From positions 537,722-601,721 of the forward strand of contig SJOL01006427.1 in assembly GCA_004794785.1 (NCBI GenBank): a DNA stretch of 64,000 nucleotides, in the 5' to 3' direction. The translations under genes and the position numbers were made by a program. Position 1 is the stretch's first letter. The number at the start of each line of letters is the position of its first letter. Source of the stretch: Opisthorchis felineus (taxonomy: Eukaryota > Platyhelminthes > Trematoda > Opisthorchiida > Opisthorchiidae). The notes below the pieces were generated by a model, which worked only from the letters and a program-made list of their open reading frames with translations, ran no database searches and was not told the origin of the DNA. This document shows, one piece after another, positions 50,401 through 62,400 of the stretch.

Positions 50401-53400
50401 CCCGGTTGCCCAGGACGAGGAAGCGGGTTTGGTTGAGGTACCCCACCTTGAGCCTTTGACTCATAGGCCTGAACCACAAGGCGGGGGGTGTAGGGTTTCG
50501 TTCGAATACCCTGCCTTTGCCCCTGACTCAAGTCTGACCCTCGAAGCATTGGGTAGTAGGGTTCGCTTTGGGGACCCTGGCCGCATCCGATGACTCAATA
50601 GTCTGACCTGCTCAGCTGCAGAGGGTTGGCCTAACCCGAGGGTGCAGGGAGTAAGGCATTACTGTCTCACTCTTGATTCGGCTGCACGCAGCAGGTGCCT
50701 TTTGAGCAGCACCGGACTCTTTGGTTTTGAAAGTATTTCGACCGTGTTGAATGATGCGGTGGCGGCCACTGTCAACCGTTGGGCGATCGGAGTGTGCGGT
50801 TCTTATGGCCGCTGCACTCATAAATATGGGCACGCTGTTCGCCTGGGGGAAACGCCTTACTACCTTCCCACTCCTATCGCAAAGGACAGTACGACATTAC
50901 CTCCAGACCGCCTCGTAGCACAATTACTCGTAGAACGGGGTCTTGTTGCTCTTGGTCTGACTCCTCACCGTCGGATTTCCTGACATGGTTGCACCTTAGG
51001 GAACGAAGTTCCAGTCAGTGTAGCCCGTGGGATCATTGCAGCACCCAAGCCTGACCACAACCTCACGGTGGCAGCTTTGGGTCGTCTAAGCTAGGACAAC
51101 TTGGCGGTATCCCAGCCGTCGTGCATTCTTCGAGTTGCACCGCAGCCATGCATCGTAAGTGTCACACCTAAACAGTTATCATGATTATGATTATGATTAT
51201 TATCATCATTATTATTATTCATTATCGACCACATCAATTGGCTGTCCTGCAAGCATAAGATCTGAATCTGGCCCACAGTCATGTAGCAGAACTTTACACT
51301 TTAGAGACGCAGTCCAAGTTCAGATTGTTTTATTTTCCTTACCATATCAGGTAAACCTGAGTAAAATATCCCAAACGAGTACCTCATTAGTTCCTTGGAA
51401 AATCGAACTTCTGATCGACTACTTAATGTAACTATAAGCTTTGGGTATGTGAAAAAGGTCACAAATATGACGTTTCACTTTTGTGTAGGCCACTGATGAG
51501 CTTTGTGGAGATTGACAACCCGGTCAATGCACTTCCTATCAGTTATTTAGCCATGAACAATGTGCTTAGGATACTTTGGTTTTACCTGCTACCTTTTCAC
51601 TGCTCATAGGTTGGAATAGTAGCGAAGAAATGGTCGGGCATTGGTGGTGGTCCTCTGACTGGTTGATGTTGAATCGTTTTATTTGCTCGATTTAGTGGAA
51701 AATCGGACAACCACACTGTGAAGACGGTAGCGTTGACATAGCCGCGTTGCGTTTTAATCGAACACTTTTCCGTGGATTGAGGTGCATTGTAACATAGTGT
51801 TCCTGGGTGAAAAAAAAACATCATTGGGGAACACCATCTTATTTCTCCATTCCGGGCATTGCCTACTTGGAATTTAGGCTCAAAGAAAAGCCAGAATGAA
51901 ACGGTGTCGTGAATACGTCTCCTTTCAACCACCATATGACTGCACACAAGCTTAACAAATAACCAATGACAATAAAAATGATTATTAGCAATCGTACGCG
52001 AAAAATATTGCATTGTGTAACATCATCAAAGCTTTCCCCCAAATCGAAGAAACCACTGATAATTCTCCAATTGCCGGATAAGGTATTTCCCTGTGCGAAT
52101 CACCTTGTTCTAGACTATTTGGCTCTTATTCCATTGCTCCAAACTATCTTCTTTGTTTTGAATTAGGTACCGCTTCCAGTAGTGACTTCCAGCGGTGTGT
52201 ACACATTCTTTCGGCCAATCTATCCTACTTTCCTTAGACGTGCGACCTTGATTTTTTTTAAAAGAGGCATGATTCCATGAAGTTATAGCACAGGTTTACA
52301 GATAATCTTAGATGCATCCAGCCTCCAGGTGGCGATTATGGCTTGGTTTGGCCCACTTCGGTCTCCAGTGAACACAATGAAGTCAAGGTCACAGATCGTT
52401 CAGCTATAGCACCCTTTCGGTACCTAACTGCCGTACCACTAGAAGGAAGCACGAGGGATGGGATACTGCCAGGTTGCCCAAGCCTAGACAGGGGAAGTCG
52501 AGAGGCAGAGGTCGGGTTCGAACCACGAACCTTCCGGTCAGTAAATTCGCGCTCTAACCACTGAGCCACCTCGCAGATAAAACTCTGCCACTCATCACTT
52601 GCTCGTTTCTTTTTAATCTGTGTTGTGTTCTGCAGACGGTGGTTCAATTCCTATATCGGTCTTTGACTTCCTATTCCACCCATTATGGTATATCAAAAGA
52701 CACGGTAGCTGGACATGGCTTCTTACAACTGTATTTATAGGGTTATCACAGAGTGTTCCACAAGGTCACACTAGAATCTTCGTGAGGGGGCGAAAAGCTA
52801 TAAATGCCCGATCCTGATTGATTTACGTTCAGACCAATCGCTCCGTAGCCCGCACGTGACACATCCGTTCAATCGATGGGATGTTATTTGGAGCGCTTGA
52901 CCTCCTGACAAAGTGTTACTTCATGTTGCTAGTGTGCTGAGGTCCCAGTTGTGGAAAGTGTTGCTGCAAGACTGCGTTGAATCAAACCCAAACCTCATGC
53001 TTGCAGGCGAGCCAATGGATGTGGTAGATAAATTTGTTTGCCTGGACAGTTGTATAAGTTCCTGTGAACTGGCTGGAGATAAGATTACTTCTGGAATCGG
53101 GAAGGCCGGAGCAGCTTTTGCCAACCTCCGACACCTATGGCGCCGACGTGAGTGAGTTTGTCTGTCAAGGGCAGAGTTTACACTGCGGCGGCGCGATCCG
53201 TACTACTTTATGGATCCGAAACTTGGCCTCTACGCGCAGAGGATATACGAAATATGTCAGTATTTGATCACCGGTGTCTCCGAAGCATTGGTCAGGTCTG
53301 GTGGGAACATCGGATTAGAAATGCCGAAGTACGCCAGATGGTCTTAGGAAGAAGGAACACTCCCCCGATAGCTGAATTACTCACGCTTCATAGGTTATCC

Positions 53401-56400
53401 TGGCATGTACTCCGCATGTCAGAAGACCGTCTACCTCACAGAGCTCTTTTCGCCACCCCTGTGCTGAGTGGAATCGACCGAGAGGTGGACAATGTATGAC
53501 CTGGCAACGAAGTACGAAAACACTAACCCGTAAACTTAGTCGGGTCGACAACTGCCACCTCCCTGGATGGGGATCCCGGGACTCAACTCACCAATGGTTG
53601 ATTACACTGGCAGAAATGGCCAAATCGCGCAGTCAGTGGCGCTCATGCATCAAAGCTATCACCTTCAGTGCGATAGCTGTTGCCCCCAACACTTTGCCGT
53701 AACTCTCGCACTCTCCCACTTTCCGGTGATCGATACTGTAGCAACCGGAACCAATGTGTCTATGGTACGCGGTTTGTAGGTGATAAATTGATTGAACTTA
53801 GAGTCACCCATAAGTTTGACGATCCCGAATATCCAAAGGAAGGATTGGGTTCCAAAGTCTACCGTACTATTTACACAAAAGTGAGCGAAATTATACAACA
53901 AACCTCAATGTCCACGTTCGTGACGTCAGCAAGTGCTCAACTCTGTCACTGACAGGCACAGTGTAGTGTCAAGGTCCGCATACCAGACAACGGCAAGCGG
54001 AATGTTGTCACGATAGTCTGGGTTTTGGTGGTCCCTTCCGAGGCGAGTCTTTTGGTTCCGACTGGCGATGTAATCACGGAAATCACGACAGAACAAGTCA
54101 GGACAGTCTCAGCAGACGGAGCAGGAACATGTCCGGGTAAGTAAGTCAGCTGCGCACATTCACATGCATACACATGCTAATAGATCGGTGTCCGACGTGG
54201 CTGTCTTCGTGAATGGCGGGTACGGATGAGCAAAACAAGTAGAGATCAAAAGTACATGGGGGGAGTAAGCAAATGGATGGAGAAATAATCATGTCAAGTT
54301 AGATTCAATACAGTGTTTCCAACTCGATTATTCGGCGGGTTTGCTAGCACGAGAATGAATGTTGCGAATAAAACTGGCCCGTAAAATTTATCCTTATGGC
54401 GTTTCTAGTTGGACGCTTTTCATTAACAAAGAATGCTCTAATTGCGGTGCAAAATACTGGGAATCACGGGAGACGTTTCTTTCGAAACGGTTCTTAGACG
54501 GAAGTGTCTTAGGCGAGAATACGTTCACTTTTCGAGTTTAGCCAAGAGACAGTGTGTTTGTTTAACTGGGCCAAATTAGTCCTCTCTTGCTACCAGGAAG
54601 GCAAGAACTCATTCTACGAGGGTCGTAACGGGAATTCGACGGCACCTAGCGAAAATAGTACTTATCGAGGATTGTTGACTTAAAGTGATCACCCCAACTG
54701 AAATGCTATCAGTATTGTTATCACTAGTTTATTGTTGTTATTATTAGTTGTAGTAGTTGTATTATTACTGCGTATATCTACAGTCTGTTGTGAGGCTGTC
54801 ACAGCTTGACTTCATTATAGGTCATTCTGTTAATTTTTGTGTGGAAGCCAACGGATAATGTTACGGTGAGGCCGGGGGTACATAGTGTACCTCAATTTTG
54901 ACTTATACAGTCATCTGCATACCAATTTGGTTTTGACGGGAGACTGACCTGAAACCCAACTTAATCTCTCGTTTATGATGTTCCTAAGCAGTTTGTTGTC
55001 CATTGCATAGAATACTGCTTGTCCTATCAGTGATACTAGCTTGAAGTTAAAGCTTATTCAGAGCTTATAAATCTGTTGTACCTTCTTCACTCAATATTTT
55101 AGGAATGGTGATGTGTACAGTGCACTTCTAGACTGTCATACCACTCTCAGCCTGACTGAGGAAAGTGCAGGTCCGGAAAATGCTGATGTTGCTCACGATA
55201 CCCAAACACCGGCCACTTGCCTTCGGTCGCATGACTGTATTCGTGTGACAGCCCTACTGCTCTCAGTCCGTTGTTTATTGCGTCTGGATTGGGTACGTGA
55301 AGCGCGTTTCACACTCAACAAGGTCAAAGAACAGTACTCTTATTTGATTGAATCACCCACGTCCTCGAAGGCACCTGTCACTGACGCGGAGTCCAACACA
55401 TCCCCACCAGTTCAAACTTTGAACGGCACCAAAGCAGCGCGAGTGGATTTGAGTCCAGTGGCAGCTAGGGATCACGTCAAAGAAGAGTCTACCCTACACA
55501 AGTTTTTCCAATTATTGGATCTAGAAGTCCGCGCGAAAGAGAAGGAACTAGAAAAGATCCAACAGCGGATGAGGTTTCGTGAAACCAAGGCGAACGAAGA
55601 TGGTGTCAAACCCGACAGTCAACGTACAACCCCATCACATGGTAAATTTTAGTTTTCCACACATATTGTTACCGTAATTCACCATTGATCCCATCAAATG
55701 TGTTAGTGGTTGCTCTACTCACCAAAATAGGTTGTGTTCCTCACTCATGTTTGTGAGAATGAGTGCAGTGAAGTGGAGTGGAATGGGTATAGTGTGGATG
55801 TAATGCGCTTTTGGAGGAGACTGAGGCCGTTCGTTCCCTTTTTCACCTCGTAGACTCCTAGATAAAACTTGCGATGGGGAAGGTTTAGTCGATTGATTCG
55901 AAAGGCTCTTTGGTCATCCGCATGATCCACGCGTCACGGATGTCATCTGGGTAGACAATAATCTGATTGTTGGGCTGACTAGATATACATGACAGGTGCT
56001 CCAAGGCGTACGCTGTGCTTTAACCAAAATCTAACAACAAATGTAGGTGAGATCTAGACTTTCTTCACGGAGCACTCTACTCATACGTTTGCTGAAAACC
56101 GTTCGACAGCCCACGAAAGTTCTCGTCCTTCTTGAGTCTCATCAGGTAGGTGCAGTCCCAGAGTTTCCGTCAACCTTAAGTTCTACTTGAACCCAGATTG
56201 TGCGCAACTCGCGAGATAAATTGATTTGTTAACCAATTACGTGAACGGAGTCTTCAGCTGGGATTCAGTTGAGTCTACCATTGAAATCAAATCAGTTTCC
56301 AGTTGAATGTATTTCGCGAACATCTCAACGGTATCTTGTTTTATTGGGTCATGCGTACAGTGAGTTTCACTCAGATCTGTATCTCGTGGTTCCTTGCACT

Positions 56401-59400
56401 CCGTCTTCTTGTAAACAAAAGTAGAATCACATTAACTTCGATTACACCTCACCCGAATGCTCGGACGTAATAAAAAAAATACCGAGTCCCCAAATATTTT
56501 TTTCGGTGGCATTTTTTAACTCACGCAAATCACATCAGCCGTGGAAATGTTACCGAACCCTAGACCTATGATAGCACCCTTTCATTATCATGGGTGCAAC
56601 TTGACGATAGCAGCAGCGATAAACTCTTTGTACAAACCCGCCAGTTTAGCTTCCGCTAACGAGGGAAGAATAGTGAAGATGAAGTTGACTGACCTGACCG
56701 GACTTCCCAAATACCGCAGCGATCAACACCAATCTATGCTTACTCATCTTATCTCTCAGCTAGTTTTGGTGAGCTAAGTCTGTGATGAAAAAGTCTTCAA
56801 AGTCCACAAACGATCGAACGGTCGGGTAAGTAATCGTGGAGACATTAGTGAGTCTCATGAACTCACTCGAAAAGGGCGAAACCGGTAGGTTGTCGACAAG
56901 CTTTCAGCAGGCTTATAAGTAGTACTGCATTGAGGAGGGTGAAGCCCAAATCCCCTTTGGGGAGAACTTCCCGCTCAAACGGACAATTTTGTTTGACCTT
57001 GTGGATGTTCGTCCTGGGCAGTTCCAGGCAAACATGATTGTGTGACATTATGTGGGGGAAATTCAGTATGATACTGAGACACAAAGGAATTGACGGATGA
57101 CACTGAGCTCGAGGTAGCTCAGTGGTTAAGGCGCAAACTTACTGACCCGAAGATCCTTGATTTGAACCCGAACTTAACGTCTTGACTGCTCCTGTAAACT
57201 CCGTAAACTTAGTCTGGTCGACAACTGTATGGGACTCAATCCACCAATGGTTGATGAAACTGGCAGAAATGGCCCAATCGCGCAGTCAGTGGCGCTCATG
57301 CATCAAAGCTATCACCTTCAATGCGTCGCTACCCAATTCCTGAATTAACTGAACATGCCTTCGCCTCCAAGGCTTGGCCGTATCTCCCGCACTCTCCACT
57401 TTCCGGTGATCGAAATTGTAGCACCTGGAACCAATGTGCCTATGGTACATGGTCTATTGCTGATAAATTGATTGAATTGATGTATACCGGTTGAACATAT
57501 ATCTACAAGGACGAACAGTATAACTATCTAAATGGTCGCAGCCAGACTTGCCTCGATTTTTCGTATGCCTTGTTCTTCTTTCGAGCTTTACTACGCTGAC
57601 GTACACTCATGTACTCACTAAACTTGTTACTTTGTGTCTATTTTTAGGAGTTTCTCGGTCCCGTACACCAGATTCAATTGATCAACCCGTCAGCCGTGAC
57701 CAGCGTGCAGTTATGCCAGGCAGCGAATCGAACTCACCATCTGAGGCCATCCTTGGATCGGAACCGGATCTCCCGGATGTTCAGATACGTCGCGATGTGG
57801 ACGACAGTTGGACTCCTCTGTGGTTCCGTTCTCGTGATGCAGATCGTGACGATGATAACGCTAACTCCCTCCCCACATGCTCCTGTATTGTGTGTGTCAC
57901 TCAGCGTTGCAAATATGACAACACAACTGAGTCCACATGGCGCTCACAGGCGTCGGACTACACCAAACGATTTCTCGGACACTGCAATGCCATTACAGAT
58001 ATCAAGGAAGCCAATTTCTTTGGAGGGTAAATGGATCTCTTTTGTTCCACTCGTCTGGTCTAGCCAGTTATGTGTTACTGAGGGTTCAATCTAATGGAAC
58101 TGCATTTGGCTAGAGATTAGAATGTAGTTTATCTGAGTGATAACTCTCAGTGGGGATCAATCGAAAGGATTACAGTAGTCCTTCCCCCTCAACACGCAAC
58201 CTTCCAACATGCGATATCCACCCTGGAAGAAATGTTTTCAGTTAACCTGAAAAATACCATGAAATATCTCAATAGAAGGACGCTCAACCGGACACAAAGA
58301 ATGTCTTATATGGCCTGTTTGCTTCTCATAGGAAGTTCTGTTTGATTATTGTCAAAAATAGTCACTTTTTCTGACCGTAGTCACGTGGAAGGCTAGCATA
58401 TCTCATCCTACACTGTCCAGACAAAGCTGCGGGGAATCAGCGGTTTAAGGTAGAAACATACTAAAGATAAACAGTTGCTGTTTACCTACTTCATGCACAC
58501 AGAGAAAAAAGGCAACCGGGCAAACCAATTACAGCCTCTTTCTTATCTGTTTATGTTGAGTCAGTGTCGCATGGGTAACAAAGGCCTGCTCAGCTCGACG
58601 GTTGAAAAGCGCAGAGGGACTCTTTTAACTGGGTTCACTAGGTGGACAAACTGAGCGGGATCCTATCTCCTTACTTAAGGAGCGGAGTTCGGTTCGGTCG
58701 TTAGGTTCCTACAACCTGTACATTCGGAGGCGTGTTTTACGACCACCATTCGACTGCTTGTATGAGCTGTAACTCAACTTTAGTCAGGGGAAACTACGTC
58801 CTCCACCAAGAAGGGAGCATTCGGTTCTCAGACCGTCAGTCAACTGGATGTGTGGGCTGAATATGACCTTATGGTGTTGCTCCCAACGTAAAGTAACGAA
58901 CAATCCTCCATTACAGAACAGTGCAGAACCCGTCTAGGGGAGTAAAATTCACTCCAAAGCTCGCACTATAGCATCAAATGGGTCTGTGATGGGTAACTCT
59001 CAACAAGAAACGATAGTCAGCTAAATATTCTGATTGGCAAACCAGTCAAGTAAGAAATTAAACCTTTCGAGACTGTCTGTTCCAAATATATCTTCGGGTT
59101 TAATCATCATTCTATGCCGATAATGACGTAATACATCGCTCAACCAAGGACTTAGTTTAGCATTTGTGTATTGTGTTGCAATAGGCTTGGACGGTTTGTT
59201 TACCCTATTTCTATAAGATTATGTGGCTACGTGCTGAACGTAGCCAAATTTATCAAAGTATTCTGAAGAGCAAACCGATAAAAGGGGACAACGATCGAGC
59301 AGGCGAATCCGGAAGTGCGCGACTGAGTGCACTGTCTGATGTACGCTGTCTGCAGTAGTGTGTCGGATATGAACATCACCGCTGAATTACTTGAAGCAAC

Positions 59401-62400
59401 AATACATAGTCAATGTCAGCTCACTTAGTTAATTCTTTTTGGACTACTCATTCCCGGCCGCAGTACAATAGCATTATATCATGTATGAGACGACCAAAAC
59501 GAAGGTCAAGGGCAGTATCGATGAGTTAGTTAAAGAAAGCGTTCAAGCGCTCGGTCACTCACGCCGACCAGTGTCTCTCAGGTCACTCCGGCACTCGTGT
59601 ACGGATAGGCTCAATCAAGGCCGTCGGCCGTTAGGTCTAAAAATTGTTCAGACTCCCCATGGCTGTTGAGCCAAGGTGAAAATAGGTTTCGGATGAAGTG
59701 CGCCCTGTTAGCCCAATGGTTATCATCACTATATCAAGTAGGTGGCTAAATTTCAGCTTTGCAATGGAACTGCACTTTACAAGTGAGGTTACTGGCCTAC
59801 AAACTTTCCGGGCAGTGGTTATTGTTGCGGCATACCAGTAAAACATCCCGGAATCGGATAGTGTTGTATTGTTTTGACTCATGGATGAACTTGATGTTGG
59901 TAGAGGCATATTGAAATTCCCAACCACTTAATTAATCTCAGTCATTCTAGGCCGCACGAGGAAAATCTCATTGACATACCGGCGGTAAAGAGAACACTGA
60001 CTAATTTTTTATGCAAAACTTCCATTTTCTGTTAGCGCCATACACATCTGCCAGTATAGAACCGAGTGGCAGGCTCCTTGCTAAGCCTTCATTGCATCAG
60101 TGCAGGTCACTTGAACATAACTTATGTATTCGTGGTGCACTGGAACAGTCCTTACGGAGGAGTATTCGTTCAACTCGATCATCATTTAGAAATTTAATGG
60201 TCCCAAATAGGATCGTGCTAGTGAACAACAAACACGCACAAAACAAAAACGTTTTCTTCCTCGAACACACTATTGTGATATCTCGAATGCCGTACTATCT
60301 GAAACATAAGGCGGCTTTTGTGCGGCACTTTCAGTTGAAGAATATTATAAACGAGAGATTCAGCTGGATTCGCTTGAGCCCTCCGTTAAAAACAAACCAA
60401 ATTGCGGTTGAGTATATTTCCCCAGAAACTTTTTTTTCCTAAGAGACCCAGGTTTTCTATTACTCCAACAAATTAAAGTATGTCGCCTAGACTATATTGG
60501 GTCCGAAGATCTTAGCTATCCACCATGCAATGGAGTGATGGTTGGAATCGGACGCAGCAAATATTTTTTGTGAATCTTGCGTGCACCATACATCCTCGGG
60601 GTACTTGTGCTTGTTGACTCTGAGATACCAAGCTACACTGAAGACAAACGTTGACGGAAACTCCTGGACTGCGCCTACCTGGTGAGCTCCAAGAAGGGCG
60701 AAATTAGTCGTGGGCTGTCGAAGAGTTTTCAGCAACCTCGTGAGTACTTTCTTTTATGAAAACAAACGTTTTTTTCCTTTAGCGCTTTCAAACGTGTCAG
60801 TTTTGTCTTTGGCATTTGATGTATCACCAAAAATATCCCCCATACCGCTTGCTTAGTCAGTTTCGTTCATGGTTGCCACTCCTGCAGCTTTGTCGGGTCA
60901 GAGAATCACCGTGGCTGTATGATTTTTAAGTGTCTGGAGAGCGTCCTCTTGTTCTTTACTAAGTTGACGTCGTCTGCGTTTGTGATTGATGTCGGTAACA
61001 TGTCACCCGATTCGAATTAAACTCTTCTAGTTTCATGAACGTGGTTAGGTACAAATCCTGGGTTTGGCACTGTTGACGTTCTCGATACGGAACTTTGAAT
61101 TCCCAACCCCGGGCTTATCTTTTCAGTTCTTCACAGGATTTCATTCCCAAAGCCAGAACCCCGAGTTGTTCCTGATGAACGTTTGAATCGGACAAATTCT
61201 ATGTCTCTAGTTGGGTCTGCTGAAAAAAAACTCTGTTGTGATTCATTACTCAAAATACTGAACCACAATTCCCGTCTGTTTGTCCTAAATTTTTCATTAG
61301 GCGAAATCAATTTGTACTCATTTATGTCTGCAAGCTGAACTGAAGAACAGTGCACGGTCGAGTGTCAGGTTTACCCTTGATTGTTTCATCCGCACTGCTG
61401 CGCGATCAAGTAGTACGTTTATCCTTAACGGTATTCTAGTGGCCAGTTCACAGGCTTCGTTCGTCATGCAAGGACTGGCTGGATTTTGACAAATGGCTTG
61501 GTCGAGCGTGTGACCGTAGTCTGTTCATCCGTTGTCTCGCCTCAGAATGGGGAAAATACCGAATACACGCTTGTCGAAATCCTGGGACGTACAGTAAGTT
61601 TCGACGGTCTAAATCTCCGCAGTCGATAGCTACTTCTATTTTGTGGTCTGAGCACGCAGCCTCTCGGTACGTAAAGCTCATTTTTACCGAACTAATTCGG
61701 ACACCTTCCTGCGACGAAGCCCTGTGGCTCCCGTATAAGTTTTCGCCATACATTTGTCCCCCAGTAGTGAGAATATTCCCTCGTTTTTGGCTAATCCCTT
61801 CTGTTGACTTTCAAGACTCCGAAAAGACCAACTCTCAGCTCGACTGACGGACCAGTTTTTGACGTAAATTTCGGTCAAAATCCTCCTCATGATAGATTCG
61901 AAATTTATCGGCTCCACTTCTCTGATACGCAATTCTACGTCTAGGAGTTAATGAAGGTTATAAAGACTATCCATAGGTATTATGAACCAAACAACTGTTT
62001 TACTTACTTGCTGCTTTAGTCTTTCGAACATTCGATGACGCGCGATATGGTGACTGCACTGCTACTTCTCACCTAATCTGGGATTTCCGTGTGTCCTGTT
62101 CCACTTCATATTGGCTTGGAAAAACGTTTAAATTAGCGTGATTGGGTCGAACGAACCAATGCTGTTTGGGAATGGGCCGTTGGTGCTCAAAGCTGCTGCG
62201 TATGTTGACTATCAGATAATAAGGCCAATCGTTCAGCTGTAACACCCTTTCGGTGCCTAACTGCCATGCCACCCGAAGGAAGCACGGGGCTTTCTACTGT
62301 AGAAAGCTTTTCAAGCCAAAGTGAAACTGAAACTCTAAATGGGGCTGCGGTTCGGAGCTTGTCGGCCCTTTTCGCATTTTACAATAAATACTGCAACCTA

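Larger units (their letters stand above)
55642..57647 (+). other. WDTC1 intron 7
   Basis: 2,006 bp holding two R4 repeat pieces in opposite orientation (56,091-56,175 and 56,871-56,945) and a SINE-head/LINE-tail chimera (57,105-57,490). No additional exon was needed to join the flanking phases. Confidence 0.7.

Noticed and set aside
60011..60442. 143-codon frame in intron 8 as a nested gene
   Set aside because: No domain, no conserved motif, and no supporting start or splice context.
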